A DNA stretch of 41,522 nt, taken from positions 122,864 to 164,385 of the forward strand of contig PMHV01000013.1 of NCBI GenBank assembly GCA_003156805.1. Reading direction: 5' to 3'. The notes below the pieces were generated by a model. The model saw only the letters and a list, made by a program, of their open reading frames with translations. It was not told the DNA's origin and did not search any database. Within the stretch, counting starts at the first letter, position 1, and each line of letters starts with the position of its first letter. A program made the position numbers and the translations under genes. Source of the stretch: Acidobacteriaceae bacterium (GTDB taxonomy: Bacteria; Acidobacteriota; Terriglobia; Terriglobales; Acidobacteriaceae). Positions 16,199-24,186 of this stretch are shown in pieces.

Positions 16199-16476
16199 GT
16201 GGTCGGCGGCTTCCGGCATAAGGGGCTTGAAGAGCTTTATCTTACCGGCAAGACTCGCCGAATTGGCGCTGGCGAGGTCAGGAAGTGCGCGCGAATCCTG
16301 CAGTTGCTGGAAGTGGCGGCGGGGCCGGAGGATCTGAACATCGCCGGCTTTCGCTTTCATCGGCTGCATGGCAGCCAGAAACGCTGGTCGGTGCGGGTGA
16401 CCGGAAACTATCGCATCAGCATTCGGCTGGGCTGGGCGAGAGCGCCCTGGACATCGATTATGAAGACTACCACTAG
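16199..16476 (+). pseudogene. higB: HigB-type toxin with apparent 1-nt deletion
   Basis: HigB toxins are RelE-fold mRNA interferases. From the GTG at 16199 the frame reads MVGGFRHKGLEELYLTGKTR..., matching HigB from its first residue, through IAGFRFHRLHG and WSVRVTGNYRISIRLGW. At the G-run 16434-16436 the homology jumps to the next frame, which reads GESALDIDYEDYH and stops at 16474-16476, the normal HigB ending. One G missing from GGGG explains this exactly. In the sequence as given, the original frame does not stop but runs on into the antitoxin. The final strand and the YEDYH end, needed for the fold, are then lost, so the toxin is probably inactive unless the deletion is a sequencing error. 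Confidence 0.8.
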
Positions 16477-16483
16477 GAACGGA

Positions 16484-16810
16484 ATGATGAAGAGAAGGAA
16501 CGGATTGCCGCCGATTCATCCGGGCGAGATCATTCGGGAAGACATTCTGCCGTCGGTTGGGCTGTCTGTGACGGGAGCGGCCAAGGCTTTGGGAGTGTCG
16601 CGGCAGATGCTGCACGGCATTTTGGCGGGGCGCAAGCCGCTCTCGGCGGTGATGTGCCTGCGAGTTGCGCGGCTGTTTGGAGGTTCGCCGGAAGTATGGA
16701 TGCGCTTGCAGGCGGCCTATGAGCTAAAGAAGTGGGAGCAAAACAAGAAGGTGATGCAGCGCATTGCGCGGATTGTTCCGCTGAACGGGGTGGAAGAAGT
16801 CCGCGCATGA
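16484..16810 (+). CDS. higA: HigA-type antitoxin
   Basis: This is an antitoxin of the HigA/XRE class, 108 residues long. It opens with a basic lead, then PPIHPGEIIREDILPSVGLSVTGAAKALGVSRQMLHGILAGRKPLSAVMCLRVARLFG, a textbook helix-turn-helix with the HPGE(I/L)(I/L)RE motif. The end (PEVWMRLQAAYELKKWEQN) matches the family. It should bind both HigB and its own operator. The start is ATG 16484 or 16487, just after the higB stop. AGGAAC lies 4-7 bases upstream. In the given sequence the reading frame is continuous with the frameshifted toxin, so a 203-residue toxin-antitoxin fusion could also be made from 16199. Confidence 0.9.
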   Translation: MMKRRNGLPPIHPGEIIREDILPSVGLSVTGAAKALGVSRQMLHGILAGRKPLSAVMCLRVARLFGGSPEVWMRLQAAYELKKWEQNKKVMQRIARIVPLNGVEEVRA

Positions 16811-16993
16811 GCCGCAGGGCGGAGTCGAGATTGTTATCGGCCGGCGGCCACCAGTGGCTTCGGCCGCAACACTCGCCGCCATGTAACGAAGGCGCCCGCC
16901 TCTGCACTATTAGTTAGTGTCAGCGCAATGCCGCGCAGCGAAACATCAAGGCGCGTCCGCCGCTGCACAAAAAAGCTTCAAGAGGAGAATACA

Positions 16994-17467
16994 ATGTCAA
17001 ATAAATTAGCTGGCCGTCTACTCTTTCTGTGTCTGTGCGTTTCCGGTTTTGCCGTTCTGGCTCAGTCGCAGACGACCCACCCGACGCTTAACATCACGCA
17101 AGTGGAATTCACCCTGCCTCCTGGCGGATCGCAAACCTTCACACTGCCGAACGTGCCCGGCGCGATACGCATCGAGATTAGTTCTCCCTCATCCAACCAC
17201 GGTACGCAAGAGCCGAGTGAGCTCATGTGGGCGCTGGTCAACTGGGACAACGGCCCCGAGGGCTCCGAGCAAATCACCTGGATTGGAACGAACAGCGATG
17301 GGACCACCTTGGGATCCAATTCGGTGCAAAGCACCACGATAGCAAGCATCTTCGGGGCACCTACCACGCTGACGGTATCCGACGCCGCTACGGGAACGCT
17401 GGAGGTAACGCGGAGCAGTGCCGGAACGATCATAAACGGTAACTACATCGTTAGGATGTACTACTAA
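16994..17467 (+). CDS. Small secreted protein, unknown
   Basis: This 157-residue protein has a clear signal peptide (MSNKLAGRLLFLCLCVSGFAVLAQS, cleavage near residue 25). The mature part is rich in Thr, Ser and Gly and looks all-beta (ITQVEFTLPPGGSQTFTLP, IRIEISSPS, LTVSDAATGTLEVT, YIVRMYY). It has no Cys pair or catalytic motif. It may be an exported adhesin-like or envelope protein, but no family is recognised. The start at 16994 is set by AGAGGAG 6-7 bases upstream; an in-frame start 66 bases earlier would put an Arg-rich stretch before the signal peptide. A copy of the dispersed repeat follows the stop. Confidence 0.75.
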   Translation: MSNKLAGRLLFLCLCVSGFAVLAQSQTTHPTLNITQVEFTLPPGGSQTFTLPNVPGAIRIEISSPSSNHGTQEPSELMWALVNWDNGPEGSEQITWIGTNSDGTTLGSNSVQSTTIASIFGAPTTLTVSDAATGTLEVTRSSAGTIINGNYIVRMYY

Positions 17468-17496
17468 AGGGCGGGGCCACATCAGCGTCGGAGTTA

Positions 17497-17544
17497 AAGA
17501 GTCCTCGGCGGGGCCGAGGACTCCGCTTCTTCAGGATGACAATC
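17497..17544 (+). repeat. Dispersed 'AGGATGACAATCC' repeat
   Basis: This is the second copy of the block at 15960-16003. CTCGGCGGGGCCGAG forms the hairpin and TCAGGATGACAATCCG follows. It lies just after the secreted-protein gene and may end its transcript. Confidence 0.8.
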
Positions 17545-17576
17545 CGTAGACCATCCACGGCAGAAGGACTAAAGAA

Positions 17577-17612
17577 AAATGGCTCGCCGCGGGATGATCA
17601 CTACGGCGAGCC
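17577..17612 (-). terminator. Rho-independent terminator of the small gene
   Basis: On the minus strand GGCTCGCCG (17612-17604) pairs perfectly with CGGCGAGCC (17589-17581) around a 14-base loop, and ATTTTTCTTTAG follows at once. It lies 14 bases past the stop codon of the small gene at 17626-17793. Confidence 0.8.
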
Positions 17613-17625
17613 TTGCGTCGAACCG

Positions 17626-17793
17626 TTAATTCCAGAAAGGATTGTCGAGGCCCGTGGGCGCGAGGGCGCTGTCTGAGGTGGCCTCGGTATCGTGCTCATC
17701 TGATATTTTCTCGTCGATGAAGCGAGACGGGATTGCCACGATTTCGTCTTGGTGATGGGGTGGCATCGGAGAACCGGGATATTCGGACTTCAT
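17626..17793 (-). CDS. Small acidic protein, unknown
   Basis: This is a 55-residue acidic peptide (MKSEYPGSPMPPHHQDEIV..., ending LAPTGLDNPFWN) with no recognised domain, signal peptide or membrane segment. It is called a gene because AGGAGA sits about 6 bases before the ATG at 17793, and because a strong intrinsic terminator follows its stop in the correct direction. An in-frame ATG at 17811 lies upstream of this ribosome binding site and is less likely. The Asp/Glu-rich centre and distinct aromatic C-terminus would suit a short signalling or precursor peptide, but no modifying enzyme lies next to it, so this is speculation. Confidence 0.6.
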   Translation of the reverse strand: MKSEYPGSPMPPHHQDEIVAIPSRFIDEKISDEHDTEATSDSALAPTGLDNPFWN

Positions 17794-18030
17794 GGGAGCA
17801 TCTCCTAACATTTTTTAGTCTTCCCTATTGAACCATTCTGGGCACTCTTCCCAAGACGCAAAATTTGCATCGCTCGCATCGAAAAATCTGCAACGTGGCG
17901 ACTCGTCTTAATTCTCGCTCCAGGAGCTCGCTTCGCATGCCGCTGAAAATCACGGCTTGCGGGGATGCCTGCGAGAACTGCTAGGATATCTGCCTGAGAT
18001 AGATCAGGCTCCTCTTCAAGGAAGACATTC

Positions 18031-19002
18031 ATGCAATACCGCAAACTCGGCCGTACTGGTTTTGAAGTCAGCGACATCGCCCACGGGTTGTGGGGAATGA
18101 GCGGCTGGAGCGGCTCCGACGATCGGGAATCGCTGGCTGCGCTGCAGCTCTCCGTCGATCTGGGCTGCAATTTTTTCGACACGGCCTGGGCTTATGGCGA
18201 CGGCAAAAGCGACGGCCTGCTGGGAGAAATTCTGACGCGAAATTCGCAGAAGCGCCTTTATGCGGCGTCGAAGATTCCTCCGGCCAACGGAAAATGGCCG
18301 GCGTTGCCGGAATACAAGTACAGCCGCGTTTTTTCGCCGGCGCACGTTTTCAAACACGCCGATAAGATTCGCAAGAAGCTTCGTGTCGAATGCATCGACC
18401 TGCTGCAGTTCCACGTCTGGGACGACAGTTGGACCGACGAACCGGAATTCCGCTCGACGGTCGAAAAATTAAAAGCGGACGGCTGGATTCGCTATTTCGG
18501 CCTTAGCCTCAATCGCTGGCAGCCGGAAAACGGTATCCGAGCTTTGCGCACCGGCCTGGTGGACGTGGTGCAGGTGATCTACAACATTTTCGATCAGTCG
18601 CCCGAGAGTGAGCTTTTCCCTGCCTGCCAGGAACTCAACGTGGGCGTCATCGCCCGAGTTCCGCTTGATGAAGGCAGCCTGGGCGGCAAATTGACTTTGG
18701 AAACCCTTTTCCCTCGGGGCGATTGGCGCCGAGGATATTTCGGCCCCGACAACCTCCCCAAGACCGTCAAACGCGTCGACCGGCTCAAAGAAATTCTGCC
18801 CGCGGGAATGAGTCTGCCGGAAATGGCGCTGCGTTTTGTCCTGTCTCATCCGGCGGTAAGCACCACCATCGCGGGCATGAGGAAGCTCGATCATGTGCGC
18901 CAGAACATGGCTCTCAGCGACGCCGGCCCGCTGGATTCTTCGCTTCTGGCAGAATTGAAGAATCATCGCTGGGAGCGCACGCCGCAGCATTGGTCGGATT
19001 AG
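18031..19002 (+). CDS. Aldo/keto reductase
   Basis: This is an NADPH-dependent oxidoreductase with a TIM-barrel fold, 323 residues. The catalytic tetrad is visible: Asp50 and Tyr55 (FFDTAWAYG), Lys81 (AASK) and His128 (LLQFHVWDD). The opening MQYRKLGRTGFEVSDIAHGLWGMSG and the C-terminal cofactor region (STTIAGMRKLDHVRQNMA) are typical of the AKR group that includes YghZ/IolS-like enzymes. The substrate is not evident. AAGGAAGA lies about 6-8 bases before the ATG at 18031. The gene is divergent from the small acidic protein gene; their 237-base gap should hold both promoters. Confidence 0.93.
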   Translation: MQYRKLGRTGFEVSDIAHGLWGMSGWSGSDDRESLAALQLSVDLGCNFFDTAWAYGDGKSDGLLGEILTRNSQKRLYAASKIPPANGKWPALPEYKYSRVFSPAHVFKHADKIRKKLRVECIDLLQFHVWDDSWTDEPEFRSTVEKLKADGWIRYFGLSLNRWQPENGIRALRTGLVDVVQVIYNIFDQSPESELFPACQELNVGVIARVPLDEGSLGGKLTLETLFPRGDWRRGYFGPDNLPKTVKRVDRLKEILPAGMSLPEMALRFVLSHPAVSTTIAGMRKLDHVRQNMALSDAGPLDSSLLAELKNHRWERTPQHWSD

Positions 19003-19154
19003 CTACGAGCTTGAGAATCTGACAGTCCAACCCGACTTCTCGTCCTACGACCGCTGGTAGTAACTCGTTCGCACAAGCTAGTCTCGCGTGGCAACCAATT
19101 TTGTAATTTTGCAATTTCCAATTACTCAATTGCCCGATTCCCGCGAGGAGAGTC

Positions 19155-22100
19155 TTGCACAGAAAAACGGTCCGGCTGGCAGTGTTTTCGATCTTATGCA
19201 GCGTGATTATGCAGGCGCAGAATCCGCGAGGATCGCTGCGCGGCATCGTAGAAGATGCCACCGGCGCCCGCGTTTCCGGCGCGAAAATTGAAGTCTCGGC
19301 CATTGCATTGTCCGCGGTGCGCAAAGCTTCCAGCGATGACCGCGGAGAATTCCGTGTGGATGACCTGGTGCCTGGCGCCTACCGGGTGCGGGTTACGGCC
19401 GCAGGATTTAGCGAAGCCAGCGCCGATGTCTCTATTGCCGTCAGCACGGTACGCGATGTCACGGTTACGCTGAAACCTTCCGGAGCGCAGGAACAAATCA
19501 ACGTACAGGCGCAGGCCTCTTCCATTACTACGCAGTCGATCGACCTGGCCAGCGCGGTGCATCAGGGAGTAATTTCCAGCCAGGATCTTGAAACTTTGCC
19601 GCTGGCGGCGCGCAGCTTTGCCAACATTGCTTACTTGACCCCGGGCACCGAGCCGGTGGAACCCTCCGATCCTACGAAGGCGCGCATCACGGCAGTCTCA
19701 ACCGGAGGAAGCTCGGGCCTGAACAACGAACTCTCGGTCGACGGCGGCGACAACTCCGACGACTGGATTGGCGGCTTTTTGCAGAATTTTTCTCCCGACG
19801 TAGTTCAGGAATTCGCGGTGCGCACGGCGCAGGAAGACGCCGACACCGGAAGCACCACTGCCGGATCGGTGGTGATCACGACTAAACGCGGGACCAACGA
19901 ATGGCACGGCAGCGGCGCTTTCTACGAGCGGGCGGCTGCGCTGAATGCGCGTTTCCCTATCGAGAATCCGGCGCAGACCTGCGCCGACGGCGTCTGCGTG
20001 AACAATCCCAAGCAGCCGTTCTCGCGCCAGAACTATGTTGCGACACTCGGCGGACCGCTGAAGAGGGACAAGATCTGGCTCTTCTCATCGATCGAATATG
20101 TCCACGAAAACGCCAGCATCGCCTATAGTCCGAACAGCACGACCCAGTTCGATGCGCTCGCGCAACTGGCGTCGGAGGGCCTGATCGACGTAAATGGAAC
20201 CACGGTCAGCTCCATTGCCGTGCCGCAGAACGTTCCCATCCCCTTCCGCGATTACATTGGTTCGCTGCGTTTTGACTGGGCGCAATCCTCGAAGTCGGCA
20301 TGGTTCCTGCGGAGCTCAGAAGACAATTACCTCACCCACAACGCGCTGGTGCAGCAGGCCACGCTGCCTTCGACCGGCCTGACCACGCACAACAACTACT
20401 GGAACACAGTCATCAGCAACACCTACGCGTTCGATCCGAGATGGCTCGGCACGTTTGTGTTCGACGCCAGCGAATTGCACCTCACCCAAGCCCGCAACTC
20501 GACTCTGGGCTTTGCCCTGGCGTTTCCCTTCAGCTCGACATCGCAGACGATTTCAGGATTCGAAACCTTCGGCGACAATCAGTTCGCCACGCCTATCACC
20601 TTTTTCCCTGACCTGCGCAACCAGGAGAAATATCAGCTCCGCTATGACGTAAGCCATGCCACCGGCGACCACTCCGTGAAGTTCGGGGTCAACTTCATCC
20701 ATGAGCCGGTGCTCAGCGGCGCGTTTCCGGGAAACGCGGAAACCCTGGTCAGTTTTCCGCAGAACCCGACTTATTACGTGAATCAGCCTGCCTCGGTATT
20801 CCTCAACGACCTGGCGGCGGGCACGTCGACCACACCCGCAAGCGATGGCAGCTTCTCGCAAAGCGTGCAGCGGCTCGCGCTCTACGCGGAAGATTCCTGG
20901 CGCGTGACCCGGCATCTCACAGTGAATTATGGACTGCGCTGGCAAACAACTTTCGGCTTGTTCGTGGGATCAGGGCGCAGCCAGGCCGAGAATCCGGAGT
21001 ACATCACGCTGCAAGCGCTGCAGATTCCGGTGAGCGTGCCGCACGACGATCGCGCGCAGTTTGGCCCTCGCCTCGGCATTGCATATTCTCCCGGAGATAG
21101 CGGCAAAACCGTGATCCGCGCAGGTTTTGGGATGTTCTACAACGACCTAGCGCAGAACGGCTGGGCAACCGCGTTTCAGGCGGTGAATGCGGCACCCGGA
21201 TCGTGCGTCGATCCAGTACAGAATCCGACTGGAACAGAAAATGCGGGCTGCGTTCCCGGCGATGCTTCCGGTGGGGCAGGAAACCTGATTGACGGGCGCT
21301 ACAGAACGCCCTACGCCATCCACACCAGCGGCGGGGTTCAACATGCCTTCAACCAGCACTGGACGTTGAGCGCCGACTACACGCACGAAGAGGGCAATCA
21401 CGGCTATCGAGCCTACAGCTACACGGGCGGCACGAATCTGTTCACGCCGCTCCTGTCACCCACGGATCCGAACCAGGCGACTTACGTTCCCGACCTGAAT
21501 CTTTTCAAGTCTGACAACCGCTCCACTTACAACTCGCTGATGCTGCATTTGCAGGGCAACGTTTCCCGCCGCTTCAACCTGACGGCAAACTACACGCTCT
21601 CGAAAGCAAAAACCTGGGGATGCCTGCTCGGCGAACTCTTTGACTATGTGAACGGCGTTTGCGATCCGCTGAATCCCTTCGGGCCAGGAGATTACGGGCC
21701 GTCGGGCGAAGACGTCACCGATCGCTTCGTTCTCGCTGGAACTCTCCACATTCCCGGCGGCATCGAACTGACCACCATCACGCAGGCCGAGAGCGCGCGG
21801 CCGTTCACCCTCACTAACGAGTCGAACACCGGGCGCATCTCGGTGAACGGAGTGCCTGAGAGCCTGGACGAGCTTCGCGGAACACCCTATATCCAGGCGG
21901 ATTTGCGCGTGAGCCGTCCTTTCAAGATCGGCGAGCGCTGGGAAGTTCTGCCCTTTGCCGAGTTCTTCAATCTCTTCAACCGCAACAATCCCGGCGCAAA
22001 TTACGTCACCGCCATCGGCGACCTTCCCGTGCCGGCCGCGCAGGCCGCAACCGGCAACATCACCGATATCTGTACCAATGCGGCTTGCACCACGATGCAA

Positions 22101-22220
22101 CCCATTACCAGCATCAATCAGTTGCGCCTCGCCGGCGGCGCGTTAGGAGATTTCTTCGGCCCCGGCACAACTGTCGGGATTCCCTTCGCGGCGCAATTGG
22201 GGGTGCGGGTTACGTTCTGA
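19155..22220 (+). CDS. Oar-type TonB-dependent receptor
   Basis: This large outer-membrane receptor of 1021 residues is of the Oar-like type expanded in Acidobacteriota. A short signal peptide (to about residue 22, ...CSVIMQAQ) precedes a carboxypeptidase-regulatory-like beta domain (RGIVEDATGARVSGAKIEV to VTLKPS, about 27-110). A plug-like region follows (LPLAARSFANIAYLTPG, NNELSVDGGDNSD, TAGSVVITTKRGTNEWHGSGAFYER), then a long beta-barrel ending GVRVTF. The terminal Phe is the expected barrel signal. The cargo is unknown; relatives are thought to handle large or polymeric substrates. The start is TTG at 19155, with GAGGAG about 5 bases upstream. No ExbBD or TonB gene is nearby. Confidence 0.93.
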   Translation: MHRKTVRLAVFSILCSVIMQAQNPRGSLRGIVEDATGARVSGAKIEVSAIALSAVRKASSDDRGEFRVDDLVPGAYRVRVTAAGFSEASADVSIAVSTVRDVTVTLKPSGAQEQINVQAQASSITTQSIDLASAVHQGVISSQDLETLPLAARSFANIAYLTPGTEPVEPSDPTKARITAVSTGGSSGLNNELSVDGGDNSDDWIGGFLQNFSPDVVQEFAVRTAQEDADTGSTTAGSVVITTKRGTNEWHGSGAFYERAAALNARFPIENPAQTCADGVCVNNPKQPFSRQNYVATLGGPLKRDKIWLFSSIEYVHENASIAYSPNSTTQFDALAQLASEGLIDVNGTTVSSIAVPQNVPIPFRDYIGSLRFDWAQSSKSAWFLRSSEDNYLTHNALVQQATLPSTGLTTHNNYWNTVISNTYAFDPRWLGTFVFDASELHLTQARNSTLGFALAFPFSSTSQTISGFETFGDNQFATPITFFPDLRNQEKYQLRYDVSHATGDHSVKFGVNFIHEPVLSGAFPGNAETLVSFPQNPTYYVNQPASVFLNDLAAGTSTTPASDGSFSQSVQRLALYAEDSWRVTRHLTVNYGLRWQTTFGLFVGSGRSQAENPEYITLQALQIPVSVPHDDRAQFGPRLGIAYSPGDSGKTVIRAGFGMFYNDLAQNGWATAFQAVNAAPGSCVDPVQNPTGTENAGCVPGDASGGAGNLIDGRYRTPYAIHTSGGVQHAFNQHWTLSADYTHEEGNHGYRAYSYTGGTNLFTPLLSPTDPNQATYVPDLNLFKSDNRSTYNSLMLHLQGNVSRRFNLTANYTLSKAKTWGCLLGELFDYVNGVCDPLNPFGPGDYGPSGEDVTDRFVLAGTLHIPGGIELTTITQAESARPFTLTNESNTGRISVNGVPESLDELRGTPYIQADLRVSRPFKIGERWEVLPFAEFFNLFNRNNPGANYVTAIGDLPVPAAQAATGNITDICTNAACTTMQPITSINQLRLAGGALGDFFGPGTTVGIPFAAQLGVRVTF

Positions 22221-22229
22221 GACAATCCG

Positions 22230-22249
22230 CGAGCGATTGGGAACGCTCG
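22230..22249. terminator. Weak hairpin between convergent genes
   Basis: CGAGCG (22230-22235) and CGCTCG (22244-22249) form a 6-bp stem in the 61-base gap between the receptor and M56 stop codons. There is no T-run, so this is only a possible terminator. Confidence 0.35.
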
Positions 22250-22281
22250 GGAACGATTGAATGTTCTAAGCGGCGGCGGCG

Positions 22282-23235
22282 CTACCGCACCAGCCACTCG
22301 GTCGCAGCATGGATCTGCATCAGGAGTTCGGTATAGGTCAGAGAGATTCCCGCGACCAGCGCCAGCGTTGCCGCCAGAGCGTACCACCGGGCCAATCCTT
22401 GGGGCACGGTTTTCGGAGCTTCGCTCCAGGCGATCAGCCGCTCGACTCGCGCATTCACCGATTCCGCCGGGCTGTGCACCAGAGCGGTGGTGAGCGCGAC
22501 CGGAGCTGCGTTATAGCAAACCAGACGCGACACTTTAACCAGGGCCGCTGCCAGATCCAGAGCTTCGTTGGCGCTTGAGACCGCGGCATCGTCGGCGGCC
22601 ATCTCCGTGGCTTCGTTCCATGCCGCTTCCAGTTCCACCATGCCCGGAAAGGCCACAAAACGCAGCAGCAGCTTTTTCAGGTTGTCGCGACGGCGCACAT
22701 GCGCCACTTCATGCCGCAGCGCGCTCTGCAACTCCTTGGGCGCGAGGACGAACGCGGCTGCGTCCGACAGAAACATTCTGGGCCGGAGGATGCCGGCGAC
22801 GGTAAGTGGCGGAGCCGCTGCGGCAATGCGCAGTAACGGAATTGATCCATCGTAGGCATCGAGATGCGCATGGCTCGTCCAAGTCGCGATTGGCTTTGCC
22901 GCCTGAATCAGCGCAATCAATGAATTCGCCGTACCCACAGCGACCAGCAAAAATCCGCACAACGCCAAGACCAGGAGGGTGCCGCTCAATGGCTCATCGA
23001 TGGCGCGAGGCTCCAGCAGCAGGAAAGAAGGCAGAGCAAGCCCCAGGGTGATCGCCGTGGCCGTCACCAGCGGGGCCATGCGCACGGCAAAGAGCAGGCT
23101 GGCACGGCGCTTCGCCGAATGCTCGCCGCCGAGAGCGCGCACGCCGCGCCATACGCCGCACACGGCCACCGACAAAGTGCCGTAAAGCAAAACGAAAACC
23201 GAAAAGGCCACGGCACCACCGCGCACCGCAAACAT
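22282..23235 (-). CDS. M56 (BlaR1/MecR1-like) membrane metallopeptidase
   Basis: This is a membrane-embedded zinc peptidase of family M56, 317 residues, with about four hydrophobic segments (near 8-25, 52-72, 86-110 and a C-terminal one at about 285-303). The catalytic motif H175-E-V-A-H179 and a downstream Glu211 (EATEMAADD) are present, as are the family-typical RPRMFLSDAA and LRHEVAHVRRRD. There is no penicillin-binding sensor domain at the C-terminus, so it is not a beta-lactam receptor of the full BlaR1 kind. It probably cleaves or controls the paired BlaI-like repressor. Its ATG overlaps the repressor's stop (TAATG), which indicates coupled translation. Confidence 0.9.
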   Translation of the reverse strand: MFAVRGGAVAFSVFVLLYGTLSVAVCGVWRGVRALGGEHSAKRRASLLFAVRMAPLVTATAITLGLALPSFLLLEPRAIDEPLSGTLLVLALCGFLLVAVGTANSLIALIQAAKPIATWTSHAHLDAYDGSIPLLRIAAAAPPLTVAGILRPRMFLSDAAAFVLAPKELQSALRHEVAHVRRRDNLKKLLLRFVAFPGMVELEAAWNEATEMAADDAAVSSANEALDLAAALVKVSRLVCYNAAPVALTTALVHSPAESVNARVERLIAWSEAPKTVPQGLARWYALAATLALVAGISLTYTELLMQIHAATEWLVR

Positions 23236-23777
23236 TATCGCTTCTCCTGGCGGCGCGATTGGTTTCCGGAAAGCGGGTCATTGGTCCGCGACTCGTTCGC
23301 CTGGAAGTCATCGTTCCGAGGGCCGCTATCCTGCCGGCCGTTATCCTGCCGGTCGTTATCCTGATCCTGCAACGCGCGGCGCTTGGTTTCCACTAGCTTG
23401 CCCAGATCCTCGAGCAGCTGCGCGTCGCGTTCGCCCAGGATTTCCACCAGGAAGGAAAGCGGCAACAACGGCGCCGGACTCGCATCCAGCAACTGGCGAA
23501 AGGCTTCGCCCGCCACTTCCCGGTGCAATTCTTCGCGCGTGAAGCGTGGAGCGTAGCGGTATGCCCGGCCTTCCGCTTCGCGGGTCAGCAGGTTCTTCTT
23601 GAACATGCGATCCAGCGTGGTCATGATCGTGGTGTAAGCCAAATCGTCATGGCCGCGCTCCACCATTTCGCGGACCGTGGCATTTCCGCACACCCAAAGG
23701 GCGTCAAGCAGACGCTGCTCCAGCGGCCCAAGTTGCTGTCCCGAAGACCCGCGGACACGATGGAAGATGCGATTCAT
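23235..23777 (-). CDS. BlaI/MecI-family repressor
   Basis: This is a winged-helix repressor, 180 residues. The DNA-binding part is clear: LGPLEQRLLDALWVCGNATVREMVE, then DDLAYTTIMTTLDRMFKKNLLTREAEGRAYRYAPRFTREEL (to about residue 83). A dimerisation helix region follows (to about 135). The rest is an unusual hydrophilic tail with QDNDRQDNGRQDSG repeats, encoded in part by 15-base tandem units at about 23330-23370, and is likely disordered. In this system cleavage of BlaI by the M56 protease de-represses target genes. The next gene, at 22282, is that protease. Target operators were not identified. Confidence 0.92.
   Translation of the reverse strand: MNRIFHRVRGSSGQQLGPLEQRLLDALWVCGNATVREMVERGHDDLAYTTIMTTLDRMFKKNLLTREAEGRAYRYAPRFTREELHREVAGEAFRQLLDASPAPLLPLSFLVEILGERDAQLLEDLGKLVETKRRALQDQDNDRQDNGRQDSGPRNDDFQANESRTNDPLSGNQSRRQEKR
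23330..23372 (-). repeat. In-frame 15-bp tandem repeat in the BlaI-like gene
   Basis: About three copies of a 15-base unit (plus-strand GTTATCCTGCCGG(t/c)C) encode the repeated QDN(D/G)RQ tail segment. As in the PilZ gene, the unit length keeps the frame. Confidence 0.75.
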
Positions 23778-23897
23778 GCGTTCTTAACCGGCTGGCGGAA
23801 TTCTACCTCAGGAGGGTTCCCGGCGCGAAGCAATTCGCATGCGGAATCCAGGGCGTGAGAGGGTAGTAGTGACGCTAGATCGAAGGGAAATCTTTGG

Positions 23898-23971
23898 GGT
23901 GGGAAACGGGAATCGAACCCGCAACCGTCGGAGCCACAGTCCGGTGCTCTGCCAGTTGAGCTATTCCCACC
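23898..23971 (-). tRNA. tRNA-His (GTG)
   Basis: On the minus strand the acceptor arms GTGGGAA/TTCCCAC pair fully, the D stem is GCTC/GAGC, the anticodon loop is CTGTGGC (anticodon GTG) and the T arm is GCGGG-TTCGATT-CCCGT. The extra 5' G at 23971, opposite a C discriminator at 23898, is specific to tRNA-His. The top anticodon-stem pair is a C-A mismatch. CCA is not encoded. Confidence 0.93.
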
Positions 23972-24186
23972 ACCACGCTGATTATAGCAACTGGGCTTGG
24001 CTGGCGTCAGAGGATGTGAGACGCGGCCTGCCTTCCCGAAGGCTGTGCATAACTTTACGTTTTCTTGTGACCGATGTCCTAGTCATCCACAGGGAGCCTG
24101 GCTAAGGTAAAAGTGCAGGCGCGGATATTGCGCTGCGTAGTTCGTTAACCGGCAATGGTTGGCGGCCTCCTAACAGGAAGATCCTC

